Positions 51,086-62,927 of a DNA stretch of 64,000 bases are shown here, in pieces; the first letter of the stretch is position 1, and every line of letters starts with the position of its first letter. The translations under genes were made by a program, and so were the position numbers. Source of the stretch: Heterohyrax brucei (Eukaryota; Chordata; Mammalia; Hyracoidea; Procaviidae). Under the pieces are notes generated by a model. That model did no database searches. It was not told where the DNA came from and saw only the letters and a list, made by a program, of their open reading frames with translations. The DNA lies in contig CM053154.1 in the NCBI GenBank assembly GCA_028571685.1, positions 14,726,001 through 14,790,000 of the forward strand, read 5' to 3'.

Positions 51086-51292
51086 GGAAACCCTGGTGGA
51101 GCAACAGTTAGGCACTTGGCTACTAACCAGAAAGCTGTTGGTTCAAACTACCCAGCTGCTCCATGGAAGAAAGAGCAGGCCATCCTCTTCTGTAAAGATT
51201 ACAGCTGAGAAAATTCTATGGGGCAGTTCTGCTTTGTCACATGTTGTCCCTATGAGTTGAAACAGATTTGACTGCACCCAACAATAACAACA
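51086..51292 (+). repeat. AfroSINE, long form
   Basis: The head GGAAACCCTGGTGGAGCAAC, GTTGGTTCAAACTACCCAGC, the insert TCCTCTTCTGTAAAGATTAC and the tail ATGAGTTGAAACAGATTTG are seen. It lies immediately beyond an RTE fragment. Confidence 0.85.
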
Positions 51293-51475
51293 GTGCAAGA
51301 CACAGCGGTTCTGACGATGGAACATGATTAAGGAGAGACAATCCTTTCAAATTAAAAGCTTGTTACGGTGGTTTTGGGGCATTGGCTATGCCCTCTTCTT
51401 GCTGGTTGATCATTCCTTCAGTAACTATGCATCGTACACTTACAACGAACCAGGAGAGATACCACACAAACAAAT

Positions 51476-51630
51476 AAACTCATTGCTGTCAAGTTGATTC
51501 CTACTCATAGCAACCCTATAAGACAGGGTTGAGCTGCCCCATAGAGTTTCCAAGAAGTTCCTGGTGGTTTTGAACTACGAGCCTTTTGGTTAGCAGCCAA
51601 GCTCTTAACAAATGAACCATCAGGGTTTCT
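51476..51630 (-). repeat. AfroSINE, short form
   Basis: CATTGCTGTCAAGTTGATTC, GAACTACGAGCCTTTTGGTT and ACCATCAGGGTTTC are seen. It splits an older dispersed repeat whose halves lie at about 51415-51475 and 51631-51730. Confidence 0.85.
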
Positions 51631-51782
51631 CCAACAGATATAACCCACTGCTGCTGAGTCACCTGCAACCCACAGCGTAAAACCGACACAATCTCTGCCT
51701 TCATGGACGTGACATTCCTCAATATGATGGCCTGCTGACATCAGCCACGAGAGAGGCAGAGAGCTTAAGGTTGAACAAAACT

Positions 51783-52240
51783 ATATATACTCACTGTTTG
51801 TAATATTAAAAAATTGGAAACAACCTAAATGCCGCTTACTGGGGGATTGCTTTAAAAAGAATTGTGATTTTTGCATATTACAGAAAACCATGGAGTTATG
51901 AAAGAGAGGGATGTCGTTATCTGTATGTGGAACCATGTAATGATCTCCAAGACATAAGGAGGAAAAAGAATTCCAAAACAATGCATATTAGGATCCCCTT
52001 TCGAATCTGACTCGACGGCACTTGACTTGGCTTAGTGCTTAAAATAAATACTACTTGTTTGTTTTCATACACAAATTAGTAGTCACACACTGATAAATAG
52101 TTACACGTGTACACTTAGATATAAACACAAAGGAAAGTTCTGGAAAGACACACACCAGGCTAACAACAGTGTTGCTGCAAGACAGATGTGGGTGGAGCAC
52201 AGGCACAGTATTGCTGACTCTTTCTTGTTGTCTTTCTGAC
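51783..52240 (+). repeat. L1 LINE 3' fragment with an AfroSINE tail fragment inside
   Basis: AAAATTGGAAACAACCTAAA, AAAACCATGGAGTTATG and GATCTCCAAGACATAAGGAG are L1M 3' blocks. A 30-bp AfroSINE-tail-like piece (GAATCTGACTCGACGGCAC, 52003-52033) interrupts it. Confidence 0.6.
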
Positions 52241-53694
52241 AATGAGAACGTATTTGTGGGCTCCCTGTTTAGTTAAACAAGGATACACACACATGAGAGT
52301 GCAGTTTAGGTTACAACAATATGATTATGGATGACAATCATTGTCCTTTTTTTATCTTCTTTAGCATTGTTTTAATATGTCTATAGAGAGATAGAGACAC
52401 ATAGATGAGACGATGCCAAAACATAAAAGGTGGGATGGAAACATGATGTTCTGGCTCAGAAATCCTGCCTCTCCCCACCCCACCTGCAATTTATAGTAAA
52501 ATCTTTTTTAAGAGCATCATGGGATGTTGGATAAAAATCCTTGATCTCCCAGTTCCGAGGTACGTGTAATTATTTCACAGTGAAGTAGCCTCAAGGATCT
52601 TTGTGATGGATATGACTTCATTAGGAGAGCATCAAGCCTCTCCCAGCAATAACTAAGCTTCATCAGGAGCCCATGTGGGGTTCTGGTATGTAAAAGGTGG
52701 CTTCCCAGCCCCAGCCAAGTGCTCTGGCCTCAGCTCTGACTCATCTCTGAAACACCAGCTCATACACCCTGCCCAGATCTCCCATGGTCTCTTCGTGAAC
52801 TTGGGCTGTTTCTGAGCCAGCAATGGAGGGGGTGAACCAACACCCTCTACAGTTCCTCTCAGTCCTGAGCTTCTGATTCTTCTTATGGCAAGTTGTTGCA
52901 GGAGGAGACCACCATCCGCGCTTTAGTTCACTTGTGAAGCACTGTGCCAGGCACTGAGGATACACAGAAAATCGAGAGGTGGAGGCCCTGGTTGAGATTG
53001 CTGTTCACATCAGGCTCCAAGTATTAGGGAATTCAGACTGAGTGAAGCTGCTCGAAAAGTGGACTCAGAACAGAAGGATGGGGATCGTCTTCTAGATCTC
53101 CTGATGGAAGCCGGCCACTGTTCTCCATCCCTTTTGCTCTGTAAATGAAGCTGGTTAAGCTCCAGCAGCAGCAGGCAGCTTCAGGTCCATAGAGAACAAC
53201 TCACATGGTGTTATATCAGGAAAAAGTCTCAGAGCAGGGACAGGCATGCCCGAACATCAGGGTGAGCCCAAAGAGAACTGGAGCTGGGATGCGGGGTCCT
53301 TACAACCTTCTTCTCCGGAGCACTTACTGTGTGGCAGGTGCTGTGCTTGTGGGCCTTACAGACCAGGGCATTTGCAATTCACAGCCTTACCTGGACAGTA
53401 AAATACCCTCAGGGAGAGAACTCTCAGATCTGTGTCCTTCTCTGGCGTTCTCAGAGAATTAGTTCAGCTGGTCTTTAGTCCCCAAGGAACAGCAATCGAC
53501 TGCAAGCAACATGGAGAAACTATCCTAGACTGTGGCAGAAAACCCCACAGTGTCCTTGCCTAGGCCAGTCTGGAGCCAAGTGAACTGGCTCTGTGGTCTG
53601 GGGGTGGACGGGTGTTTGCCCAGAAGAAGTAGGGGAACAGAGAGGCCAGAGTGCAGAATTAGCACCAAGCAGACCCAAACTCTCTTTTTTTCTC
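52241..53694. other. Intergenic, nothing recognised
   Basis: Ordinary composition with short chance frames. A weak MIR-like stretch may be present near 53320-53430. Confidence 0.45.
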
Positions 53695-53865
53695 CATGGC
53701 TTATAGCTGTGTGACCAGACAGATAGCTCAACCTCAGTTTCTTCTATAAAATGGGAATAATTATTATACTTCATCTTCTTCACTTGGAGGATGATTCTGG
53801 GGATTAAACGAGGTGATGGGTTGAAAAGTAAATTGTAAAGCCCTCCAAAATGTAAGCAGATGCGG
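53695..53865 (+). repeat. MIR SINE
   Basis: TATAGCTGTGTGACCAGAC, CTCAGTTTCTTCTATAAAATG and TGGGGATTAAACGAGGTG are MIR blocks in order. Confidence 0.65.
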
Positions 53866-54321
53866 TGGCCAGACACTTGGAAGCGATGCCATCTTCCAGC
53901 TTCCCACCTTTGTGATCCCCTGTCTTCTCCCTCCTTCCCTACTCTTCCCCCTGCCCCGCCCCTACTGCCCCCAAGAGCCCTGGGGTGGTATTTCCATAAC
54001 AGCTGTGTGAGCATTCCCACTGCACAGAGTGTGGGTGCAGTCATGGCCCACTCACCTCTTGGGGGCTGGAAGGGTCCCTCCAGAGCCAGTGGGTACAACT
54101 ACAAAGCTACAAAGCGAGTGGGCAAATTCGCACCCCCTGGGCAGCCCCTGGAGCTGGGCTGGGGATGCTCTTCATTACTGAGACAGGCCCCACCCTGAAA
54201 CCTATTAAACCAACACCTCGGATGCAGCCCCGCCCAGCCTCAGGGCTTGGGGGAAGAAGTGCTTCTCAACTCCAGAAGTGGTGTTTGCGGGACATTTTTG
54301 GGCTCCTTTGGGGAAAGAGGC

Positions 54322-54503
54322 CCCAGGGAGGTTCAAATGGTTAAGCATCCCACTATTAACTAAAAGGCTGGTGATTCAAACCCACCCAAAGGTGCCTTGG
54401 AAGAAAGTCCTGGCAACCTGCTTCTGAAAGATCAAAACCTTGAAAAGCCTGTGGAGTAGTTCTAGACTGCATGTGTGGGGTTGGCATGAATTGAATCAAC
54501 TGG
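54322..54503 (+). repeat. AfroSINE, long form
   Basis: GGTTCAAATGGTTAAGCATC, GTGATTCAAACCCACCC, the insert GAAAGTCCTGGCAACCTGC and the tail GGCATGAATTGAATCAACTGG are seen. Confidence 0.8.
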
Positions 54504-55019
54504 TTTGAAAGACAGGCTATTCCTTGGTCCAGGGGCTCCTGAGCAGGAAGAAAGGACTCCTTGGGGGTGATGCCCAGGTGTCCCACCTCCTTCTAGCTTC
54601 TCAAGCTGTCTAAGCTTGGGCAAGTTACTCCACCTCTCTGGGCAGACTTGTCAGACCAGTGATGTCTTCATTACACAAGTGATACACGGTTGTAAAAATT
54701 TTAAATATAACAGAAGGGGAAAAGATAAAAGCCGTAATGTCTCCCTCCTCCTCACGTCACTGATCGTCTGCTATAAAAATTCTTCTAAATGTACAGATAT
54801 ATTCGTCTGCTTTGCACACAGCATCAGATAGACTGCTACACCCGCTCTGCTCCTGTAACAGTGGACCGTGGACTCTTCCTCCATCAATATACGGAGCTGC
54901 CTTGTACGTTCAGCCAGCTGCATCTCTCTCCAACATCCATTGAAGCATTTTGTGAATGTTGCCACAGGGAGAATTCTCTGAAATTGCTGGATTTGAAGAA
55001 TTTCTCAGTACAGTGAATA

Positions 55020-55940
55020 TGATCATTCCTCTTAAAACTTTGATAGTGATGACTGGAAATATTATCGTTCTAATTATAAATGGACTATTAGTGATGTTGA
55101 ACACAGCTCTGTATGTTTAAGGGCCATTTGTATCTTTTCTCCTGTAAAGAGTTTGTTTGTACCCTCTTAAGTTTTCTATCAAGATCTTTTACTTGTCTCG
55201 GTGCAGCATTTTACATATGAAAGCCCTTCATCTGTTGATTGTTCTGCAAGTTGCATTTTTTTCCCCTACTTGCCAGTTCTGTACGGTGTGTGTTCCCATA
55301 CCAAAGATTTAAATATTTATGCAAGCAAAAGTGTTGCTTTCTTTATGACTTCTGTGGTTTCTTCCTTTTCCAGAAGGTCCTTCCTTGTCTTCACAATTAT
55401 GAAATGACTATTCTTTAGTCTCTCTTACAGTGTCTAAATAATTTTTTTTTAAATGTGTCATCTTGAATCCATTTGGATTTTTTTTCTGTGACTTGCCCAC
55501 CTACAGATGGTTGACCCATTATTCCAACCCCATTTATGAAATAACCTGTTCTTTCCCTAGTAACTGAAAATACAATGCACCAAACTCCCATATGTATTGT
55601 ATTCCATAGCCTATTTTATTCTTTTAATCTACTTGATATTCTTGTAACATCACATGGCTTAATTGCTGTGGCTTTGTAATATCTTTTAAATCCAAGAGGG
55701 TAAACCTCCTCTTATTTTCTGTCTTTTACAAAAATTATCTGTTCTCATGCATTTATCATTCTAGATAATAGTTAGAATTAATTCATCAGTTTTAAAATTA
55801 GAAATTCAATTGAATGGCCTATGATTTCTAACTTAATTTAGGGGAAAATTGAAATCTTTACAATATTTAGTCTCCCAAATCAGAAACACAGTATGTTTAC
55901 CTAATTTATATTTTCTTTTATGTGTTTCAATATTTGTTTG
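55020..55940 (-). repeat. Old L1 LINE fragment
   Basis: The plus strand shows L1-antisense blocks such as AACCCCATTTATGAAATAACC, GGCTTAATTGCTGTGGCTTT and GTAATATCTTTTAAATCC. It is diverged and AT-rich with no intact ORF. Related sequence may extend left to about 54640. Confidence 0.6.
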
Positions 55941-56185
55941 AAACAGGGCTTCCATCTGGTTCATTCAGGTTCCAACCCCTGCTGAGAATTTGCGTTTCTA
56001 ACAAGTTCCAGGGCAATGCTAATGCTGCTGGTTAGGGATCATTTCTGAGAACCAGAGTAGATCAGTGATTCTCAAAATTTATTATACCTAAGAGTCACCT
56101 GGGGATCGTGTTAAAAATGTAGATTTGGATTCAGTATATCTGGGGGGTAGAAATGCAAATTCTCAGTAGGGGTTTGAATGAGAGT
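55940..56185. repeat. MER5-type DNA transposon remnants
   Basis: GAGTCACCTGGGGATCGTGTT and AAAATGTAGATTTGGATTC fit MER5. A second partial copy precedes it (GAGAATTTGCGTTTCTAAC). Confidence 0.55.
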
Positions 56186-56387
56186 AAACTGGTTCCGGGT
56201 ATCGGCTTAAAAACAGGTCTCTGGTATTGACTGTATGGATGAGTCATGTGGCATTTTCAGTTTTGCAAGTGATTTCTGTTTTTGTTTGTTTTCCTTTCTA
56301 TAGTAAGTGGGATAATTTTTCATTTTCTATTTTAACCTGTTATTGTTCTTAATTTCTATTTAACAGCTACATTCTGCTCTGTCATGA

Positions 56388-56495
56388 GGAGCCCTGGTGG
56401 TGCAGTAGTTACACCTGCTCGTCAGTTCAAATCCACCAGCCACTCCTTGGAAAGCCTATAAGGTTGTTCTACTCTGTCCTACAGGGTCGCTGTGG
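56388..56495 (+). repeat. AfroSINE, short form with internal deletion
   Basis: The head GGAGCCCTGGTGGTGCAGTA, GTCAGTTCAAATCCACCAG and TGTCCTACAGGGTCGCTGTG are seen. The tail is lost. Confidence 0.85.
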
Positions 56496-56499
56496 TTTT

Positions 56500-57045
56500 A
56501 CTCATAATTAAACTAAAGCGTGTCTATTGTAGAAAGTGAAAAAGCCACTCAACATTTTGGTGAATATCTCTCAAGTCATTGAAAAAAATACATATTATCA
56601 TAACCAATATAACATTATACATACATTTACTCAAGTAAATAGGCATATTTGTAGTTTTTAAAAGAGCATCTTAATGTACGTCATACTTTATCACCCACTT
56701 TTCCCGCTTAATAGAATATTATGAACTTTTTGGCCACAGTATTCTTCTTTATTATCACTTTAATGACTGCATTAAGTGTGTAAATTGATTTAAACAATCT
56801 TCCGACTTCAGACATTTAGACTGAGTCTGTTGCTTAATGTTGTAAATACTTTTTATAGTGAACTTATTATTCAGCTAAATCTGTTCAGGATTAGTTCTTT
56901 AGAATACATTTCTAGAGGTGGAATTTCTGGGTCCAGAGCTTTGCAGAATTCTATGGCTTTTGCTGTACATCAACAACTTACCCACCAGACAGCTTGTGTG
57001 AACTGACTCATTTTAAATACATGTATGTATTTTTTACATCCCACT
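56500..57045 (-). repeat. L1 LINE 3' fragment
   Basis: Antisense L1M blocks are recognisable: TTTAATGACTGCATTAAGTG, TTCTAGAGGTGGAATTTCTGG and CACCAGACAGCTTGTGTG. It is diverged. Confidence 0.5.
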
Positions 57046-57059
57046 TTTTTCAATAACGC

Positions 57060-58380
57060 TGTAACATCGGCATTTCTTCAGTTCTGAAACTCACTGGCAG
57101 CATCATTTTAAAGGCCACAGAAAAGTTTGTCAGCCCCCAACCTTCTGGTAGACCTTTGGCTGTCCGCTTTTGTTCCCTGTGATAAGCCTAAGACTTCTGA
57201 TTGTATTTGCTGATTGCGTTCCACCATCTCAGGTGGAAAGAAAAGGGTTAACTCAGCCTCTGTCCTTTGTGCCCCCAGCAGAAATGTCACCAGGGAGCTC
57301 CTTGGTGCCTAATCATTCTTAGAGATTGCTATCTCCGAGGAGCAAAAGACCCATTTATGCCTGAAACAAAAAATGTAATCTCCCTGTCATTTACTATCAG
57401 GGAAAAGGTGTTTTGTCCCTCCCACTGCCTCATCAGGTGCTCTCTTGGCAAGTGACTTGCCCAATTCAGAAACCCTTCCAGCAAGGGAGAAATTGTTCTC
57501 CATGGTGAAGGACAGCAAACACATCTGCATTGACAAGTTGCAACTTATATCCTTCTATGGTGTTTCTGTTCTTTTGAAAATGTTAATAAAAACTTAATGT
57601 GGAAAAAAAAAGCAACTTTTTCCAAATATGTGTACCAATGGGCCCGAGGCAACTCATACTTTCTTATGAAATAAAGTAGGTCACTCACATCAATCATGTT
57701 GTCTTAGTGCATTTTTTCCAAATTAGGAATTCTCAATCCATCACACCACGTTATGGCATCCCTTTTCCAAACATTTCCTTCTAATACACTCTTTAACATG
57801 ATAAGCAAATCTAATAGAATACATTAGTGTCACTTTTCAGTGACAGAGTGTTTCCTTCTGTTGCAGTCTGCGATGAGTTCAGGGGAACGTTTTTACTAGC
57901 TGACCTTGTAACAGCATTTGCTCCTTGAAACTGTGACAATGGCCCTAAGCTGCCGAGATGACACTTGGGTGTTAGCTTTGAAAACATCACAAGACTCCTA
58001 TTTCACCTGTCCACATGTTGTATAGGTAGGAATGTAAAAGACATATATGTCCAAAAACAAAACAATAAATCCAGATCTCGTACTTAAGGGGAGTGTTTAA
58101 ATTCAGCCTGTCGGTTCACTGTATTTCATACGCACACACACCATCCTATATAAATCAAAAGCTTGCACTGGGCTTTGTTTTAAAACCACATTGCTCACAG
58201 AACAATCCCAAACCTCCTGGATCATGCAGAAAAGAAGATCCTTGGCTTGATACATGTGAGATTCTTGAAAACTGGTTACCACCTTTCTGCAAGTGAGTTT
58301 GTATCCCGTGGAAGACGTGGGCTGTATTGGCAACCCACTGGAGAGAGATAGGTTTGCATGCTCAGACATTTGACATTTAC
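57060..58380. promoter_or_regulatory. Repeat-free unique tract in repeat-rich flank
   Basis: About 1.3 kb without any recognisable interspersed repeat sits between an L1 fragment and further repeats. It contains motifs such as CCTAATCATTC near 57310, CATCTCAGGTGG (E-box) near 57225 and a small hairpin GTCACTTTTCAGTGAC near 57829. It might hold EMX2OS sequence or a distal enhancer. No protein-coding signal is seen. Confidence 0.3.
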
Positions 58381-59383
58381 CTGGCCAAAATAAGGTATTT
58401 CTTTACATTTGGATTCCTGATTCTCAGACTCACATGTTTAGGGTTAGCTCTTAAATTTCTTGATGGATTTTGTTGTTGATGTTATTTGGACAAAGTTTTG
58501 GAATAAAATGTTTTGGGAAAGTTGAGCACGGGAGAGGTTTGTAGAAGGCCCAGGAATGCTGCCTTGTCAAGCTTTTGGCCACCCAACAAGAAAATATCTG
58601 AATGGAAAAGGTGAAGGTCAGCCTGTTTGCTGGATGCTTGATCTGCTGGACCCATCATCTGGGCATGTGGGCTTGGGCAGACTCTGGTTTAGATCGTCTA
58701 CTCTGTGAGCCATGCTGCTTTGCCTCGTGTCTTGGGGAGCAGGACAGCAAAGCAGTGGTCTCTGATTGGCTGTGGCTTCCTGATGCTGCATCACAGAGCT
58801 GAAGGCTTGAGGCTGTGTGTGCCCAAGAAATATCGTTCACTCATTTCTGAACGAAAGTGACCGTACCAGGGGCAGTGGAGAGCACGAAACCAAAGCACAC
58901 AGCTCCTGTCCTCAAAGAGCTCGAAGTCAGGTTTGATATCAGGTAGAACGTGATATGAGGACAGAAAAAAAAAAGGAATAAAATGTCCAATGGGTCCAGA
59001 GGAGGACAAGGTCACTGCCAGGTAGGGGGTAGGTGTGACAGAAGATTTGAGACAGTGAGCTTGGAACCAGGCTCCTGATTAGGAATAGGCTTTGGATATG
59101 CACAGCTGGGAGGGCAGTCCAGGAAGAGGGCACAGCCAGTCAAAATGCAGATGTGGGAGGTGTGCAGGGACTGGGACGTCTCAACTAGCAATTCAGGACT
59201 GTTGGACGCAGGCTACATAAGGACGTGGGAGAACAAATGATGGAAGGGAAAGGGAAATAAGTGTGGAAGGAGCCTTGGATGCCAAACCAAGGGACAGAAT
59301 CTCCAGGAAACGCTCCCCTGCTACATCTCCAAATTCTTCTGATTCTATCGACACGTTTGCGTGAAACATGAAGACAATTAACA

Positions 59384-59584
59384 AAACAAAATCATTGCCA
59401 AGTCCATTCCAACTCATGGCAATCCTATGTGCATCAGAACAGAACTAAGCTCCATAGGGTTTTCATGGCTGTGACCTCTCAGAAGCAGATTGTCAGGTCT
59501 TTATTCTGAGGCACCACTGGGTGGATTCAAAACACCAAACTTTTGGTGAGTAGCTATGTCCTTAACCGCTTGCACCACCCAAGG
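59384..59584 (-). repeat. AfroSINE, long form
   Basis: ATTGCCAAGTCCATTCCAAC, ATAGGGTTTTCATGGCTGTG, the CAGAAGCAGATTGTCAGG insert and GGGTGGATTCAAAACACC are seen. Confidence 0.85.
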
Positions 59585-59929
59585 ACATCTTATGAAGATA
59601 ATCAGGGTGACAGTATACATGTTGGTGCATTAGAACCTCTGCTTCTCCCCCCACCGTCCACTCCCCCCATGTTTATCTGTGCTGCACTTCTACACAGAGG
59701 CAAATGTCATAGCAAATTAAAGGATTTTCCAGTGCTGCAATTTGGAGCACTGTCCTGGAAATTTTTTGCTAGACAAAAAAGCATTGCCTGGAGAAGGGCA
59801 GGATTCTCCTGAGTTTTGATGCTTTCCATCAGTTTATTTGAGTTTGTAGAAGCGACCACTCTCCATCCGACTCGTGGCCCCAGAGTGGGCTATGCAATTC
59901 CAGACTCAGTGTACTTCGGTAGTTTTAAC

Positions 59930-60075
59930 AGTTCATTCAACAGGTATTTCTTGAGTAACTACTCTGTGCTGGCCTGGGTGCTGGGGACACCACTGTGAAT
60001 GACATACACAGGGTCCCAGTCCTCAGAGCGTTTCCTTTCTGGTGGGGAAAGCGAAAGAGTTAACAAGGCAATTTC
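59930..60075 (+). repeat. Ancient dispersed repeat, class unresolved
   Basis: TCATTCAACAGGTATTTCTTG, CTACTCTGTGCTGGCCTGGG and AGAGCGTTTCCTTTCTGGTG resemble a common old mammalian repeat, perhaps L2 or MIR-related. Similar pieces occur at 49810-49935, 51415-51730 and 58830-58985. Confidence 0.45.
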
Positions 60076-60864
60076 CGAGAGCTTTAGGGGGAACAGAGCC
60101 AGGCCAGAATCACATGGCCAAGAGTGACTGGAGGCAAGAGAAAGACAGCCACATCAGAGACAGCGCTTTGTGGTCTGAGGATGAACATCAAGGAGCTACG
60201 TGCTGGGGACAAGCACGCCATGCAAGTGCAAATAGGTGATGAATTAGGAAAAGCCACCAGAGAGGGCGAGAGTGAAAGCAGGTGGCGCTGGAGAGGTGCA
60301 GAGGCCGATTGGAATTTGAAGGGCAGTGAGACTCTCCTCTGGGGTTTTTGGCAGGGGACAGACACAGCTAAGGATGCTGGGGTCCCAACTCCAGAGCCAC
60401 CATGAGTTGTCACGTGCTGTGGCCTCACCTTTGCTAACTTCCCTGCCAAGTCAGGAACGAGTGCTCACAGTACCTTGGCTTTTATTTTCATAGCGATCTT
60501 TGTGCCCAAACCACCGTAGCATTTTTAATAACAAACTGGCAGCAAGTCAGACATCTGTACTTGGGGGGAAAAAAAAAACTCAAGCCAAGTATTTCTAAAT
60601 GTTTTATATTTACTTGTAACATTAGAATAAGCATGAGGTTGCTTTTTGCATAATCGGAACCATTCTTATTAGAGTCTTGACAGATCTGGTTCTTCATGGG
60701 CTTGGGTGGTGGTTTTCATTACGGCAGTGACATTGATCTGACGAGAGTGAATCTCTCCTTGAACGTTGTGGAAAAAGAGGGAAAGAACTTGAGAGAACCC
60801 AGGGCAAGCTAAGAAAACAAGGATGCTAGAAAGATAGCCATCAGCTTGGGGCTAAGGTGTTATG

Positions 60865-60975
60865 GAAGAGCTTCGGAGTCCAGCTGAGTGACCCTGGACC
60901 AGCACTTAACCTCTCCGAGCTTCTGTCCGCTCATAGGCTAAATGAGGATGATAATAAAACTATGTTGACGTTTAT
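60865..60975 (+). repeat. MIR SINE fragment
   Basis: GAGTGACCCTGGACCAGCAC, TTAACCTCTCCGAGCTTC and GGCTAAATGAGGATGATAA are MIR blocks. Confidence 0.6.
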
Positions 60976-61019
60976 CTGGTGTTTTTGCTTGTTGGTTTTG
61001 TTTTGGGTTTTTATAGGTT

Positions 61020-61335
61020 TTCTTTCTTTTGAACATTTTATTGTACTTTAGGTGAAAGTTTCCATAGCAAATCTGTTTTCCGATCAATGGTTATTACACT
61101 AGTCATCCTGGGATGTTGGTTACAGTCCCTGCAGGGGTTCAGCCCTCTCCTCATTTCCTCCTTGGGTTCCCTGTTTCCGTTGCCATTTATCCAGTTTCCC
61201 TGACCCTCCCTGCCTTCTCATCTTTGCTTCTGGGAAAATGTTGCCCTTTTGGTTTCATGTAATTATTGTTCTAAGAAGCACATTGTTCGCGGGTGTTATT
61301 TGTGTTGAGGTTTTAACCAAATAGCACGTGAGGGC
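61020..61335 (-). repeat. Probable lineage-specific LINE 3' end
   Basis: TTGAACATTTTATTGTACTT, GGTGAAAGTTTCCATAGCAA and CCCTTTTGGTTTCATG resemble an L1 3' region I recall as common in elephant DNA. I cannot check the family here, and the strand is inferred. Confidence 0.35.
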
Positions 61336-61880
61336 TGACAGTTAAGTTCACAAACTAATCCTAGGAAAAGTGATACATACCTCACTGCTGAATATCGCTA
61401 GTGTCAGCTTCGAAGTACTCCCGCTGGGAAGCTCTGCACTGATGCAGCCCTTAGTTCACCCTTGAAAGCAATTTTGGAACTCTTTTTCTGGAATGACCAT
61501 TAGAGCTGTTGCTGTTTTATCGTTGATGTCCTAAATGTCATCCAAATGTCTTCCTTTCAATATTTCCTTTATCTGTGGGTAAAAAAGAAAGTCATTGGGG
61601 GCCAGATTGGGTGGAAGATGTTCCAATACAGTTATTTGTCTACTGGCTAAAAACTCCCTCAGAGACAACTATACAATTACGTTTGCCAACTTGCCACCTT
61701 GTCACTGTGCACGATGGCCATTCCAGAAAGAGTTCCAAAATTGCTTTGAGGGCTGGACTAGTTACTGACATCAGTGCATAGCTTCTCATGGGGAATACTT
61801 CAAAGGTGACTGCAGTGATATTCAGCAATGAGGTGTGTAGCACTTAGAATGATTAAGTTTGCAGACTTAATTGTCAGAAC
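61336..61880. mobile_element. Mariner-like fold-back element with about 165-bp inverted arms
   Basis: The arm 61336-61500 is the reverse complement of the arm 61713-61876 at roughly 80% identity by eye. The outer ends TGACAGTTAAGTTCACAAAC and TTAAGTTTGCAGACTTAATTGTCA resemble mariner-type terminal repeats. Broken frames in each arm echo a mariner transposase C-terminus (IPEKEFQNCF and similar). The 61501-61712 centre is unpaired. This suggests a nonautonomous derivative made by an inverted duplication of the transposase 3' end. The family assignment is inference; the inverted structure is seen. Confidence 0.65.
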
Positions 61881-62144
61881 TTGTAAGCCAAAGAATCCTG
61901 GTACAAGGTTGTTTTCTGGTTGCCTTCCTCCAAAATCAGTATTTCCCAGATGCAGACACTACCCTTATCCATCTTTTTCTAAAGTAGTGTTGCAAGATTT
62001 TACAGGTTAAGAACATTGACACCTGGTGGAACCTGAAATTCAGAAAAACAAGACATAATTGTTCAGGAGAAGTGCATCTCATGTGCTATTTGGGACACAC
62101 TTATACTGAACAACTATTGCTTGTTTGTGTGAGACTTGGGTCCC

Positions 62145-62712
62145 TGTTGTTGTTGTAGGTGCTGTTGAGTCGGCTCTGACCTGTAGCGACCCTGTGCACA
62201 GCAGAAGGAAACACTGCCCAGTCTTGTCCCACATCCACAATCATTTTTATGCTTAAGTCCATTGTTGCAGCCACTGTATCAATCCATCTCATCAAAGTCT
62301 TCCTCATTTTGCTGACCCTCCACTCTACCAAGCAGGATGTCCTTTTCCAGGGACCAGTCCTTCCTGACAACATGTCCAAAATATGTAAGACACAGTTTTG
62401 CTCCAAGGAGCACTCTGGTTGTACTTTCAGAAGAGACCTGTTTGTTCTTTTGGCGGTCCACATTCTTCTCCAACACCACAATTCCAAGACATCAATTCTT
62501 CTTCCGTCTTCTTTGGTCATGGTCCAGCTTTTGCACGCATAATGATGCAGTTGAAAATACCATGGCTTGGGTGAGGTGCACTTTAGTCTTCAAGGTGGCA
62601 TCTTTACTTCTCAATACTTTAAAGAGATCCTTCGCAGCAGATTTTCCCAGTGTAATGTATCTTTTCATTTCTTGATCATTGCTTCCATGGGTGTTGATTG
62701 TGGAACTTGAGT
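62145..62712 (-). repeat. RTE-type LINE 3' fragment 4 (longest)
   Basis: The minus strand carries RRIDVLELWCWRRM and LKTKVHLTQAMVFSTAS, decayed RTE ORF blocks with small deletions. The plus strand starts at the shared tail GTTGTTGTTGTAGGTGCTG. It extends further towards the ORF interior than the other copies. Confidence 0.8.
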
Positions 62713-62927
62713 CACTGGGTAGTGAAAATGGGTTGTTCTTGACCACTAACCAGAAGGTAGGCTGTTCGAACTCACCCAGTGGCACCACAGAAGAAAGGCC
62801 TGGCGGTCTGCTTCCATCAAGATCACAGCCAAAAAAAAAAAAAAAACCTATGGAGCTCAGGTCTACTATGTAATACGTGGGGTCACCACTGAGTCAGAAC
62901 CAACCTGACAGCAACAAATTTGGTTTG
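62713..62927 (+). repeat. AfroSINE, long form with an internal A run
   Basis: TAGGCTGTTCGAACTCACCC, GAAAGGCCTGGCGGTCTGC and the tail CTGAGTCAGAACCAACCTG are seen. Sixteen A at 62831-62846 expand an A-rich site in the middle. It abuts the RTE fragment. Confidence 0.85.

Noticed and set aside
53520..54098. 192-codon minus-strand open frame
   Set aside because: It crosses a MIR SINE, including typical MIR antisense sequence, so it is not an old gene.
62101..62520. 139-codon minus-strand open frame with reverse-transcriptase-like end
   Set aside because: It is a decayed 3' fragment of an RTE LINE, not a host gene.
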